Part shown: in pieces, positions 25,738 to 35,221 of the stretch
Layout of the letters: every line of letters begins with the position of its first letter
Numbering within the stretch: the first letter of the stretch is position 1
Source: Arthrobacter sp. PvP023
GTDB taxonomy: Bacteria > Actinomycetota > Actinomycetes > Actinomycetales > Micrococcaceae
Reading direction: 5' to 3'
NCBI RefSeq assembly: GCF_017832975.1
Contig: NZ_JAFIBI010000001.1
Location: 496,001-560,000, forward strand
Length of the DNA: 64,000 nucleotides
The notes under the pieces: generated by a model
What the model was told of the DNA's origin: nothing
The model's input: the letters and a program-made list of their open reading frames with translations, nothing else
Database searches by the model: none
Made by a program: the position numbers and the translations under genes

Positions 25738-26742
25738 CTAGGCCTCCCGGGACGCGGGCGACTTGGTCTGGGCCGGGTCCCGTTCGGCCAGGGACCCGAT
25801 GGCGTCGTCGATCTTGTCCATGATGGCCTGGTCCAGCTTGACGCCGGCGGCCGCCACGTTGCCGGCAATCTGCTCGGGACGGGACGCCCCCATGATCGCC
25901 GAGGCCACGTTCTTGTTCTGCAGCACCCACGCGATGCTCAACTGGGCCATGGTCAGCCCGGCCTCCTCCGCGATCGGCTTGAGCTGCTGCACTCCGCTCA
26001 GGACCTCGTCGGACATCCAGCGTTCGATCATCCGGGCGCCGCCCTTGGTGTCCGTGGCGCGGCTTCCTTCCGGGGCCGGTTTCCCCGGCCGGTACTTGCC
26101 GCTCAGCACGCCCTGGGCCATGGGGGACCAGACGATCTGGGACAGGCCCAGCTCTTCGGATGTCGGGACCACCTCGGCTTCAATGACCCGCCACAGCATG
26201 GAGTACTGCGGCTGGTTGGAGATCAGCTGGAACCCCAGGTCCTTGGCGAGGGCGTGGCCGTCCCTGATCTGATCGGCCGTCCATTCGCTGACGCCGATGT
26301 ACAGTGCCTTGCCCTGCCGGACAATGTCGGCGAACGCCTGCATAGTCTCTTCCAGCGGCGTCTCGTAGTCATAGCGGTGGGCCTGGTAAAGGTCCACGTA
26401 GTCGGTCTGGAGGCGCGTCAGGGAACCGTTGATGGACTCCATGATGTGCTTGCGGGACAGTCCCACATCATTGTGGCCCTTGGGTCCGGTGGGGCCGAAC
26501 ACCTTGGTAAAAATCTCCAGGGACTCACGGCGCTCGTCCTTCAAGGCCTCGCCCAGGACCTTCTCCGCCGCCGTGTTGGCGTAGACGTCCGCGGTGTCGA
26601 ATGTGCTGATTCCCGCGTCCAGTGCCGCGCGCACGCACTGGGTGGCCACATCGTTCTCCACCTGGGAGCCGTGCGTGAGCCAGTTGCCGAACGTGATTTC
26701 GGAGATCTTGAAGCCGCTGTTGCCGAGGTATCTGAATTCCAT
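25738..26742 (-). CDS. Aldo/keto reductase (voltage-gated-channel-beta-like group)
   Basis: The protein has 334 residues from the ATG at 26742; a GTG three codons upstream is an alternative. It is an (alpha/beta)8 barrel with the catalytic Asp in FDTADVYANTAAE, Lys in EIFTKVFGP and His in YQAHRYD, and an NADPH-binding tail with SAIMGASRPEQIAGNV. It is similar in kind to the next gene, another aldo/keto reductase, but not a recent duplicate. Substrate unknown. Confidence 0.9.
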   Translation of the reverse strand: MEFRYLGNSGFKISEITFGNWLTHGSQVENDVATQCVRAALDAGISTFDTADVYANTAAEKVLGEALKDERRESLEIFTKVFGPTGPKGHNDVGLSRKHIMESINGSLTRLQTDYVDLYQAHRYDYETPLEETMQAFADIVRQGKALYIGVSEWTADQIRDGHALAKDLGFQLISNQPQYSMLWRVIEAEVVPTSEELGLSQIVWSPMAQGVLSGKYRPGKPAPEGSRATDTKGGARMIERWMSDEVLSGVQQLKPIAEEAGLTMAQLSIAWVLQNKNVASAIMGASRPEQIAGNVAAAGVKLDQAIMDKIDDAIGSLAERDPAQTKSPASREA

Positions 26743-26792
26743 GGTTTTCACCGTAGCCCACTTGGTTGCTCAGGGTAAGGGCTTTCCTCAAG

Positions 26793-27866
26793 CTACCTTC
26801 GCCGGAGCTCCGCGTACTCCAGGGAGGGGACCACGGCGCCGGCGTCCCGCTCCACGAAGTTGGTGCCCGGGGGCACCAACTCGTCGATGGCGTCCAGTAC
26901 GGATTCGTCCAGCACCGTGTCCGCGGCCTTCAGGTAGGCGTGCAGGTGTTCCTCGCTCCGCGGGCCAATGATCACGCTGCTGACAGCCGGATGGTTCAGT
27001 GCGAAGCCGACGGCCAGATCCACCAGCGGAAGTTCCAGCTTGTCCGCCAGCCTGGCCAGGGAATCCGCGGCGTGCAGCTTGCGCTCGCTCGCCGGGCCGG
27101 AAATGTCGTACCGCCCGGGAAGCGAGTGGACACGCGTGGGCGGCTTCCCGGCATCCAGGACAAAGCTCCCGGAAAGCCAGCCGCCGGCCAGCGGACCGTA
27201 GGCCAGCACTCCGAGCCCGTACTGCTGGGCGATCGGCAGGACATCGCGCTCGGTGCCCCGGACCAGCATGGAATAGGGGACTTGGTTGGCGACGGGCGGG
27301 ATGAGGTGGTTGGTGGTTGCCAGCCACTGGGCCTCCACCAGCTGCGCCGGGGTGAACACGGACGTTCCGTAGTAGAGGATCTTGCCTTGGCGGATGAGGT
27401 CGTTCAGTGCCGTAATGGTTTCCAGGACGTCGGTGTTGTAGTCAGGACGGTGCGCCTGGTACAGGTCGATCCGGTCCGTCTGCAGGCGGCGGAGGCTGCC
27501 CTCCACTGCCTGCATGATCCAGCGCCTCGAATTGCCGGAGTGGGCCGGGTTGGCGCTCATCTGGCCGTGGAATTTGGTGGCAATGAAGACATCGTCGCGG
27601 CGGCCCTTCAGGGCGCGGCCCACCACCTGCTCGCTCTGCCCCTGGGAGTAGACATCCGCCGTGTCCACAGCGGTGATGCCGGCGTCCAGGGCAGCGTTGA
27701 TGATGCGGATGCTTTCGCCGGCGCCGGTTGGCGCGTACCCCTGGGCGGTTCCGCCGGCGGCCGCCGGGTCCGCCGGTGCGCCTTCGCCGAAGTTCATGGT
27801 CCCCAAAGTGAGCGGGCTGATCAATGTCCCGCTGCGCCCGAACACCCGTAGCTGGTTGAGGCTCAT
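26793..27866 (-). CDS. Aldo/keto reductase
   Basis: The protein has 357 residues from the ATG at 27866, preceded by GAGGAAACCGGG; the longer frame to 27944 is unlikely. The catalytic tetrad is visible: Asp and Tyr in VDTADVYSQGQSE, Lys in FIATKFHGQ and His in YQAHRPDY. The NADPH-site segment is SSVIIGPRSEEHL. It lies 51 bp upstream of the second aldo/keto reductase. Substrate unknown. Confidence 0.9.
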   Translation of the reverse strand: MSLNQLRVFGRSGTLISPLTLGTMNFGEGAPADPAAAGGTAQGYAPTGAGESIRIINAALDAGITAVDTADVYSQGQSEQVVGRALKGRRDDVFIATKFHGQMSANPAHSGNSRRWIMQAVEGSLRRLQTDRIDLYQAHRPDYNTDVLETITALNDLIRQGKILYYGTSVFTPAQLVEAQWLATTNHLIPPVANQVPYSMLVRGTERDVLPIAQQYGLGVLAYGPLAGGWLSGSFVLDAGKPPTRVHSLPGRYDISGPASERKLHAADSLARLADKLELPLVDLAVGFALNHPAVSSVIIGPRSEEHLHAYLKAADTVLDESVLDAIDELVPPGTNFVERDAGAVVPSLEYAELRRR

Positions 27867-28017
27867 TCCCGGTTTCCTCACGTTTGACTCCCACGGCCGA
27901 TTGCTGTGGATCGTCACGAGGCTACACAAAATCGGCCGGGCCAAGGCCGCTGGCGAAGCACTTCTTAGTCCTGCGTAGTCCGGGGTAACGCAGGGGCCGT
28001 CAATGACGAATTGTGAA

Positions 28018-28680
28018 TCAGCCGGCGCGGCGGTGCTCAGCCGGCGGGATGCCTTTCAGCGCGCCTGGATGGCCGGCAAGGGAAACCAGTGAGCCGGTGT
28101 CCAGCATGGCCATCCGTCCCGGTGCGGGCGGCTTCTCGAAGGAGCGCGGGATGGCCTTGACGGTGGCGTACTGGTCCGTGGCGGACTCCACAAGGGGCGC
28201 GACCGCGCTGACGTCTTCCACCGGGGCATCCGGGCTGGGGAGATCACGCACGGTGACTTTCACCTCGGGCGGTGCCGCGGCCTGGGCCCGGGCGGCAGCA
28301 CGGGCGTCTGCCCGCGCGACGGCCGCCGCCCAGTCACCGGCAAGGGCGGGAGTTTCCCGGCGGGGAGTGCTGGTGCCCGCCGGGTGTTCCTTTGCGCCGC
28401 GCAGCTTCGTTTTGCGTGCGACGGACCCAAGGCCCTTCTTCGGGCTGAATGTCCGGCGCGGCACGCGGCCGGCGTTTTCCGCAGGCGACCGGGCGGGTCG
28501 GGGGGACCGGGCGGGGCGGCGGCCGAACAACGCCATGACGGTGACGGCTACCAGCCGGCCCAGCCCCGCAATCAGCAGGGTGGCCACGAAGACGAGGAAG
28601 AGTCCGATGAACATGACGAAGGCCACACCGAGCGTGCCAAAAAAGGTCAGGTTCAGGGCAATGGTGGTGGGATCTTCCAT
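28018..28680 (-). CDS. Small membrane protein with charged cytoplasmic tail
   Basis: The protein has 220 residues. Two hydrophobic segments fill residues 5-60 (LNLTFFGTLGVAFVMFIGLF and the LVFVATLLIAGLGRLVAV region). The rest is basic, rich in Ala, Pro and Arg and probably disordered. The N-terminal 60 residues resemble the protein at 32324-32626. Function unknown. Confidence 0.65.
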   Translation of the reverse strand: MEDPTTIALNLTFFGTLGVAFVMFIGLFLVFVATLLIAGLGRLVAVTVMALFGRRPARSPRPARSPAENAGRVPRRTFSPKKGLGSVARKTKLRGAKEHPAGTSTPRRETPALAGDWAAAVARADARAAARAQAAAPPEVKVTVRDLPSPDAPVEDVSAVAPLVESATDQYATVKAIPRSFEKPPAPGRMAMLDTGSLVSLAGHPGALKGIPPAEHRRAG

Positions 28681-28905
28681 TTACCTCTCCTCACGGCCTG
28701 CAGCGCCTGTGTACGGGCCGTAGCCACCCGCCGATAAGCACCCCTTAACAATACGGACTTTTGCCGGGCAACACGCCCGCATCGAGTCCCGCAACGGGGT
28801 TGTGTCGAAGCTGTTATCGGATATGACACAGCCGGTCCCGGCCCTGTCCGGAATATAGTCGGAGGCAGCCAATGGACGCCCCCGGCCATCCCGAAAGGAC
28901 TATCC

Positions 28906-29291
28906 GTGCCCTACCCCGGAAACTGCCCGTGCCTGTCCGGTGAACAGTATGCGGACTGCTGCGGCCGGTTCCACAGCGGCGACGCCGAAGCCCCCACCGC
29001 GGAACAGCTCATGCGCTCCCGATACAGCGCCTTCGCGGTGCAGGACGCCGCCTACCTGCTCCGCACCTGGCATCCGGATACCAGGCCTGGGAACTCGACC
29101 TGGATCCGGCCATGGAGTGGCGCCGGCTGGACATTGTCTCGACCGTCCGCGGCGGGCCGCTGGATTCGGAAGGGACCGTTGAGTTCAAGGCCCACTTCCG
29201 GCACGGCGGCGAGCGGGGAGTCCACCACGAAACCAGCCGGTTCCTGCGGGTGGACCGCCGCTGGTACTACGTCGACGAGGCTACGCCTTAG
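28906..29291 (+). pseudogene. YchJ/SEC-C-type protein gene, frameshifted
   Basis: The frame from 28906 begins as a good YchJ-family protein: SEC-C-like [17 protein letters not shown] and [18 protein letters not shown], to HPDTRP at about residue 60. It then leaves register. In the next frame the family's second half continues ([18 protein letters not shown], then [15 protein letters not shown], then [11 protein letters not shown]) to a TAG at 29289-29291. One base appears to be missing near 29085-29095, at the CCTGGG run. It could be a true mutation or a sequencing error. The zinc-binding Cys residues are intact in the first part. Confidence 0.7.
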
Positions 29292-30115
29292 CGGTCTGCG
29301 TCAGCTTCAACCGGAGTGAAACCGGCCCGGTCCACCTTGCGGTGGAACCGCATGCCGGCCATGCCGCCCACCACCGCACCAATCAGCGCAACCACGGCCA
29401 CCACGATGGCGGCGGTAATTCCAGTGGTGGTTAGCTGTCCTTCATTGACCGGAATCCGCGGGAAGCTGTTGAGGTTCGCCAGGATGTTGAAGCGCTCGCC
29501 GGCGATCATGGCCAGCAGCGCAACAAGGATCGCGAAGATCACGGCCCAGACCCACACCATGAATCCTTGTTTGGCGCCGTTGAAGCGGGCCATGCGTCCG
29601 GCCACGTAGCCGCCGCAGTAGTAGGCCACAAAGAGGATGGCCAGCAGCACGATAATTCCTACCAGTCCCACTGTCTGGTCTGCGGACGCCTGGTTCACGG
29701 CTTCGTTGACGTCCGTGCTGGTGGCGAGCCCCACTGCTGTCCCGGCTGCTGCGACCAGGGCCGTCAGCAAGACGGCCGTTCCCGTCGCTGCCAGCCAGCC
29801 AAAGAAAGCGGAGCCGATCTTGATCCCGCCGAACTGCTCCTTCTCGCGGGCAACCACGGTTTCGCGGGTGGCGGCATTCGGGTCGGCAACAACAGCGGGT
29901 TCGGCTGTGACAGGCACCGGGTAGGCGCGGGTGTCGTCGTCGTAATCCGTGACCGCGCCGTCATTGCGGGCGGGACGCACAGCGTCAGCGTAACTCCGCC
30001 GGCCCTCCAGCCTGTCTTCCACGCCGTTACGGTCCGCCCGGCTGGCGGCGAGGCCGTCGGTGGCCTCGCCGCGGGCGCGTCGGGACTGTCTGTCTTCGGG
30101 CCCTACTGTGCTCAT
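29288..30115 (-). CDS. Multi-pass membrane protein of unknown function
   Basis: The protein has 275 residues. The charged N-terminal 90 residues ([13 protein letters not shown]) are followed by four hydrophobic segments between about 100 and 260 ([79 protein letters not shown]). The layout resembles the actinobacterial TIGR04086/YrzE-like membrane proteins. It overlaps the end of the convergent ychJ-like gene by 4 bp. Confidence 0.75.
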   Translation of the reverse strand: MSTVGPEDRQSRRARGEATDGLAASRADRNGVEDRLEGRRSYADAVRPARNDGAVTDYDDDTRAYPVPVTAEPAVVADPNAATRETVVAREKEQFGGIKIGSAFFGWLAATGTAVLLTALVAAAGTAVGLATSTDVNEAVNQASADQTVGLVGIIVLLAILFVAYYCGGYVAGRMARFNGAKQGFMVWVWAVIFAILVALLAMIAGERFNILANLNSFPRIPVNEGQLTTTGITAAIVVAVVALIGAVVGGMAGMRFHRKVDRAGFTPVEADADR

Positions 30116-30273
30116 CAGGCGTTCTCGCTTTCATCGATCGGACCGGGACCATTTGTTTGGGCCGGCCACCGCTTTGCGGAGACGTGCATGGTGCTCTTCC
30201 CACCACCTAACCACGGCACACCGGTGGTAGCAAGGATGCTTAGCATCTGGAGCGGCGCAAAAACCAGCGTGAA

Positions 30274-32259
30274 TCAGCGGTATTTGCGGTGCAGGTTCTC
30301 CTTCACGGATGCCCGGGGAGACGCGTCGGCGATCCATGGCCCGGTGCCTTCGGACTGGTCCAGGACCCCTGCCTCCAGCCAGGTGTAGTCGCCGGCGAGA
30401 ACCCTCTCCGTGAGCGCGCGGTCGGCGTCGTCAGTATTCCGCCAGAGCTGGTCGAAGTACTCGTCGACGCGGACCCGCGCCTGTTCGCAGTAGGCTTCGG
30501 CGAGTTCGTATGCGGTGGCGGCCTGCTCGGGCGCAGTGTGGAGCATGCCTTCAGCCCGCGAACAGCAGGCCGCCATGGCGAACAGCTCGGCGCCGATGTC
30601 CACGATCCGCCCAAGGAACGCCTGTTTGTGCTCCAGCTTCGCCTGCCACCGGCCCATCCCGTAAAACGTCTGCCGGGCCAGCCGCCGCGAGGACCGCTCC
30701 ACGAAGCGCAGCTGCTTGGCGAGCCGGCCGAACTCCGTGTAGGACCGCGGGTCCATTCCGGCGCCCGCCACCAGCTTGGGCAGCCACTTCGCGTAGAAAC
30801 CTGAAGCGCCGACGGCGGCCCTGGCCTTGTCGGACAGGCTGGCATCCGCGGAGGCAAGGTCCCCGGCGGCGGCGAGGTGTGCATCCACCGCCTCGCGGGC
30901 AATGAGGAGCCGCATGATTTCCGAGGACCCCTCGAAGATGCGGTTGATCCGGAGGTCACGGAGCTGCTGTTCGGCCGGCACGGCGCGCTCGCCGCGCGCC
31001 TCCAGCGAATCCGCCGTCTCGAAGCCGCGGCCGCCGCGGATCTGCACCAGCTCGTCAGCTATCCGGCAGCTGATCTCCGTGGACCAGAGCTTAGCGAGGG
31101 CGGCCTCGATCCGGACGTCCTTCTGGCCGGCGTCGGCCATTTCGGCCGACAGCTCGAACACGGCGTCCAGGGCGAAGGCACTCGCGGCGATGAAGGCGAT
31201 TTTCTTGCCCACTGCTTCGTGCTTGCCCACCGGCCGGCCCCACTGGGTTCGTGCGTTGGACCATTCGCGGGCGATCTTCAGGCTCCACCGGCCGGACGCC
31301 ACACAGAGGGCCGGAATGGAAAGCCTTCCCGTGTTCAGGGTGGTGAGGGCGATCTTCAGGCCCTGGCCTTCCCGCCCCAGCCGGTTGGCCGCGGGGACCC
31401 GCACCTGGTGGAAGCGCGTCACCCCGTTCTCGATGCCGCGCAGCCCCATAAAGGCATTGCGGTTTTCCACCGTGATGCCGGGGGAATCCATTTCCACCAC
31501 GAAGGCGCTGATGCCGCCCTTGTGGACGGTGCCGTCGGAATCCCTGTGCTCCGGGACCAGGGCCATGACCACCACCAGTTCGGCGATCACGCCGTTGGTG
31601 GTCCACAGTTTGACGCCGTCCAGAACGTAGGAATCGCCGTCGTCCGTGGGAACTGCGGTGCTGCCCATCCGGGCGGGGTCGCTCCCGACGTCGGGCTCCG
31701 TCAGCAGGAATGCCGTGATGGCGCCGGCGGCACAGCGTGGAAGGTACTCCCGCTTCTGTTCCGCAGTGCCGAACACCTTGACAGGCTCAGGGACGCCGAT
31801 GGACTGGTGCGCGGAGAGCAGCGCCCCGAGGCTCGGGTGTACCGAACCCAGCAGGGCAAGAGCGCGGCCGTAGTACACGAGGGAGAGGCCCAGGCCGCCA
31901 TACTCGCGGGGGATCTTCATGCCGAAGACGCCCAGCCCTGCCAGGCCCGCGATGTATTCGTCCGGGATTTTTGCGTTCCGCTCGATCACCCGGCCGGACA
32001 TGGTCCTGGAGTAGGCGGTGAGGCGGGCCATGAACTCTTCGCCGCGTTCCACGTCCTCGGCCCTGGCTTCGGGCCAGGGATGGATGAGTGAAAGATCGAA
32101 ACTGCCAAGGTACAAACCCTTGGCGAAGCTGGGCCGGTCCCAGGAGGTTTCGCGGGCGGCCTCGGTGATGGCGCGGGCGTCGGCCTCCGTGGCTTCCGGC
32201 CCGATCTTGTCGGGCGCTACGGGAACATCGGCGGCTGGACTGTCAGTGGCAGAGCTCAC
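30274..32259 (-). CDS. Long acyl-CoA dehydrogenase
   Basis: The protein has 661 residues, longer than the usual 380-400. It has the N-terminal helical domain, the FAD/substrate signature TAFLLTEPDVGSDPARM, a beta domain with KLWTTNG, the FAD motif RGGRGFE and the catalytic Glu region RINRIFEGSSEIMRLLIA. An extra C-terminal helical domain of about 180 residues matches the very-long-chain (VLCAD-like) layout. It catalyses the first step of fatty-acid beta-oxidation. The GTG start at 32259 has GGAGATGCCCC upstream. No other beta-oxidation gene is adjacent. Confidence 0.92.
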   Translation of the reverse strand: MSSATDSPAADVPVAPDKIGPEATEADARAITEAARETSWDRPSFAKGLYLGSFDLSLIHPWPEARAEDVERGEEFMARLTAYSRTMSGRVIERNAKIPDEYIAGLAGLGVFGMKIPREYGGLGLSLVYYGRALALLGSVHPSLGALLSAHQSIGVPEPVKVFGTAEQKREYLPRCAAGAITAFLLTEPDVGSDPARMGSTAVPTDDGDSYVLDGVKLWTTNGVIAELVVVMALVPEHRDSDGTVHKGGISAFVVEMDSPGITVENRNAFMGLRGIENGVTRFHQVRVPAANRLGREGQGLKIALTTLNTGRLSIPALCVASGRWSLKIAREWSNARTQWGRPVGKHEAVGKKIAFIAASAFALDAVFELSAEMADAGQKDVRIEAALAKLWSTEISCRIADELVQIRGGRGFETADSLEARGERAVPAEQQLRDLRINRIFEGSSEIMRLLIAREAVDAHLAAAGDLASADASLSDKARAAVGASGFYAKWLPKLVAGAGMDPRSYTEFGRLAKQLRFVERSSRRLARQTFYGMGRWQAKLEHKQAFLGRIVDIGAELFAMAACCSRAEGMLHTAPEQAATAYELAEAYCEQARVRVDEYFDQLWRNTDDADRALTERVLAGDYTWLEAGVLDQSEGTGPWIADASPRASVKENLHRKYR

Positions 32260-32323
32260 GGGGCATCTCCTCTAACCGGGGTGGCCGGCTCGAGCCCTGG
32301 GTCCGCCTCGGGTGGGGAACCCT

Positions 32324-32626
32324 TCAGCTGTCCCTCAATGCTACCCGCGGGTAAGTTCCCGTGCTAGGGGCAGGCTGCCCCTGAAAGTCCCCGGGGAGTT
32401 CCACGGTGGAGGCGTGGTGCACCATCCGGTCCCACAGGTGGTTGATGCCGTGGACCAATCCCACCAGGGTGCCGGCAACGATGAACCAGGCCAACCGGCC
32501 CACGCCCACGAGCACCATGGCCAGGAATCCGGCCGTCATCATGAAGCCCACGATCAGCATTCCAAACACCAGCGTTCCGATGAACACGAACGTGCCTGTT
32601 TCAACTGCACTGAGATCGAACTGCAT
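32324..32626 (-). CDS. Small membrane protein
   Basis: The protein has 100 residues from the ATG at 32626. Two hydrophobic segments (FVFIGTLVFGMLIVGFMMTA and the LAMVLVGVGRLAWFIVAGTL region) are followed by a short polar tail. The first 60 residues resemble those of the 28018-28680 product (shared G-T-L, GxGRL pattern). It lies 65 bp downstream of nothing else on this strand and just beyond the acyl-CoA dehydrogenase start. Function unknown. Confidence 0.6.
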   Translation of the reverse strand: MQFDLSAVETGTFVFIGTLVFGMLIVGFMMTAGFLAMVLVGVGRLAWFIVAGTLVGLVHGINHLWDRMVHHASTVELPGDFQGQPAPSTGTYPRVALRDS

Positions 32627-32943
32627 GGTTCCCCCTGCGTCATTGCCTGGATGGATCAATTGGATGGATCGAGTAGCACGAGCGTAGGGTGCGGGCGGCG
32701 CCGTCAGCCAGACTCAGCGCGCCGTGGCGGAGGGGTTGATACGGGATCGAAATGCTACCGGTGCGTAGGTCACGGCGCGGTCACTGAAACCCCACCAGTA
32801 ACACGCGTAACAGGAGGGTGGGGGCGAGGGGTGGCCAGGAACTGAGCCGGACCTGCCGCCCGGGGCACTGCGTTAACCTTGTAGTTGGCAGTTTTCGGGT
32901 TTTCCGCTGCCCGACCAGTCCTGTGGCAGCTGAAGGAGAGTGC

Positions 32944-34401
32944 GTGTCCCGATCCGCCCCGTCCACTGCGGACGCTATCAGCGCCCGGCTCCGGGACCTC
33001 GAACTCCTCACCAAAGGGCCTGCCTGGGCGCTCACCCGGTCCGCGCCGTGGGTCATCGCTGTGCTGCAGGCGTCCTTCACCCGAACCCGTCCCCAGCTTC
33101 CGCTGGAAGAGTTCCATGCCGACGTCGATGCTTTTCTTGAGCAGCTCCGCCGCCAGGACCCCGGACTGGGCGGAACGGCCAACGGGAAATCCTTCGGCGA
33201 CGAATGGACCCGTAAGAACTTCCTGACCCGCCGCAACCAGTCGGGGCAGATCGTCTACGAAGTCACCGAGCCCGCGGCCCGCGTCCTCGCCTTCCTGGAC
33301 AGCCTCTCCAGCGAACGCTCCACGCTGAACGGTTCCCGGCTCGGGACGCTGCTGGGCGACGTCGAGAAGCTCGCCAATGAGACCAACCCCGACCAGAGTG
33401 CCCGGCTGGAGTCGCTCGAGGACGAGATCGAGGAGCGGCAGCAGCTCATCCAGGACATCAGCTCCGGGGACTTCGACGGACTGCTGGACGATGACGAAGC
33501 GGTGGAGGCCGCAGGAAACATCCTGGACCTCGCCGCCAGCCTGCCGGCGGACTACAAGAAGATGCGTGACCGGATCGAAGAACTGGTGGGCGAGCTCCGC
33601 AACCAGATCATCGAGGAGTCGCTCAGCAAGGGCGCCACCATGGCGCAGGTGCTGGAAGCGGACAAACGCCTCCGGCAAAGCCCCGAAGGCAGGACGTTCC
33701 GCTCATTCACGGCATTCCTGGAGGACCCCCAGCAGCAGCTGCGGTTCCGTTCCGCGATCGGCGAGGTGCTCAGCCGCCAGTTCGCGGACGACCTCAGCCA
33801 TGAGGACCGCGAAACACTGAAGAACCTGGTCGCTGAGCTGCGGACCCAGCACAGCCAGATCCAGCGGATCTACGGCAAGCTCAGCGAAAGCCTCAACACC
33901 TACGTCCAGAGCGATGATTTCCGCCAGTCCGTGCGGCTGCGGAGGGTGCTCCGGGAGGCTGAACAGGCCATCCGCTCGCTGCCCTATGAACGGGAACGCC
34001 CCGGCCTGGTGCCCGGACCTGTGCTCTTTAACGCGGGTTTCGAATCCTTGTCGATGGTCAAGCTCTTCGACCCCGACGAGTTCGCGGCGCCCCCCAAGCT
34101 CGCCGACCCCATCGCCTTCAGCGACTCGGACCGCGTGCGCTCGCCGCGCACCGGGAAGGCCAAGCCGGCAGCCATCCGCGCCGCGCTCGCCGGGGCCGCC
34201 ACCCTGCCGGAGGCATGGGAGCAGCTTCCGCCGGAGGAACGCCACATCAACTCCATCCGCGCGCTGCTGTCCCACGCCCTGCACGACGGCGCCGGCTTCG
34301 ACCGCGCCGGCTGGGACGCCATCGACTTCGAACAGATAGACGGAACCACCCGCAAGGCATTCCTGCCGGTGGTCACCCTCAAGAAGGATTCGCATGACTG
34401 A
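32944..34401 (+). CDS. jetA: JetA / MksF-like condensin kleisin-type subunit (DUF3375)
   Basis: The protein has 485 residues from the GTG at 32944, with AAGGAGAG upstream. It starts [20 protein letters not shown] and has the DUF3375 features [13 protein letters not shown] and [11 protein letters not shown], with long helical and coiled-coil stretches at about 130-330. In type I Wadjet (MksFEB-G) systems JetA is the kleisin that links the JetC ATPase heads and JetB. Wadjet complexes extrude and cleave small circular DNA, protecting against plasmids. The gene overlaps jetB by 8 bp. Confidence 0.9.
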   Translation: MSRSAPSTADAISARLRDLELLTKGPAWALTRSAPWVIAVLQASFTRTRPQLPLEEFHADVDAFLEQLRRQDPGLGGTANGKSFGDEWTRKNFLTRRNQSGQIVYEVTEPAARVLAFLDSLSSERSTLNGSRLGTLLGDVEKLANETNPDQSARLESLEDEIEERQQLIQDISSGDFDGLLDDDEAVEAAGNILDLAASLPADYKKMRDRIEELVGELRNQIIEESLSKGATMAQVLEADKRLRQSPEGRTFRSFTAFLEDPQQQLRFRSAIGEVLSRQFADDLSHEDRETLKNLVAELRTQHSQIQRIYGKLSESLNTYVQSDDFRQSVRLRRVLREAEQAIRSLPYERERPGLVPGPVLFNAGFESLSMVKLFDPDEFAAPPKLADPIAFSDSDRVRSPRTGKAKPAAIRAALAGAATLPEAWEQLPPEERHINSIRALLSHALHDGAGFDRAGWDAIDFEQIDGTTRKAFLPVVTLKKDSHD

Positions 34402-35221
34402 AGAGATTACGACGACGGCGGATGCCGCCGTCGTCGGTGACACTCCGGAAGCCCACCCCGCTCCCGAACACATCCACGGCGTCCCCTTCGCGGTCACGCC
34501 CAAGGACACCTTCGTCGACGGCGCAGCGCTGTTCCCGGGGGACACCGGCGTATTGCCGATGAAGGTCCGCCAGGCCCTGGTGAAGCTGCTGAAGGGCCCC
34601 TACGTCGACGGCGGCCGGGACGAGAAACTCTGGACCACGCTGCTGGACAACCAGCTGATCCTGCGCAGCCGCCTGTCCGAGCTGTTCCTGACGCTGCAGC
34701 TTGACCACGAACGAAAAGTGGCAGTGCTGCGTCCGGTGGATCCCGAAGCCATCGGCGGCAGCACCCGCTCCAGCATCCTGCGCCAGCAGCGTGCGCTCAG
34801 CCGGGTGGAAACCATCGTGCTGCTGCGCCTGCGGCTCCTGCTGGACCGCCACGTCACGGCCCAGACGGACCCCACGATCACGAAGGAAGAAATCGCCGAG
34901 CTGGTGGCCCACTACCAGCCGGCAGGCCAGCAGGACGCCCTGCGGGATTCCGACGTCGTCAACCGCGCCATCACCAAGCTCCTGGCCCGCCAACTCCTCA
35001 TCACCACCGGCCTCGAAGACGTCTACACCATCTCCAACGCCCTCCCACTGGCCCTCCCCTTCGAAAACATCGGCGACATCCCCGCCCACATAGAGGCGCT
35101 GGTGGCGGCCACCGCCGACCCCACAGGCACGGAAGCGCTGCTGGAACTCGACGGCGACCCGGTGGCTGAGCCTGTCGAAACCGATAACGAGGACACTGAC
35201 GAAGCGGAGGACACCAAGTGA
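34394..35221 (+). CDS. jetB: JetB / MksE-like condensin subunit (DUF4194)
   Basis: The protein has 275 residues and the DUF4194 pattern: a winged-helix-type core with [36 protein letters not shown] and [20 protein letters not shown], followed by a C-terminal acidic tail. It should bind the JetA kleisin as the KITE-like subunit. The ATG at 34394 lies inside the jetA end and the stop overlaps the jetC GTG (GTGA), so the three genes are translationally chained. Confidence 0.9.
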   Translation: MTEEITTTADAAVVGDTPEAHPAPEHIHGVPFAVTPKDTFVDGAALFPGDTGVLPMKVRQALVKLLKGPYVDGGRDEKLWTTLLDNQLILRSRLSELFLTLQLDHERKVAVLRPVDPEAIGGSTRSSILRQQRALSRVETIVLLRLRLLLDRHVTAQTDPTITKEEIAELVAHYQPAGQQDALRDSDVVNRAITKLLARQLLITTGLEDVYTISNALPLALPFENIGDIPAHIEALVAATADPTGTEALLELDGDPVAEPVETDNEDTDEAEDTK

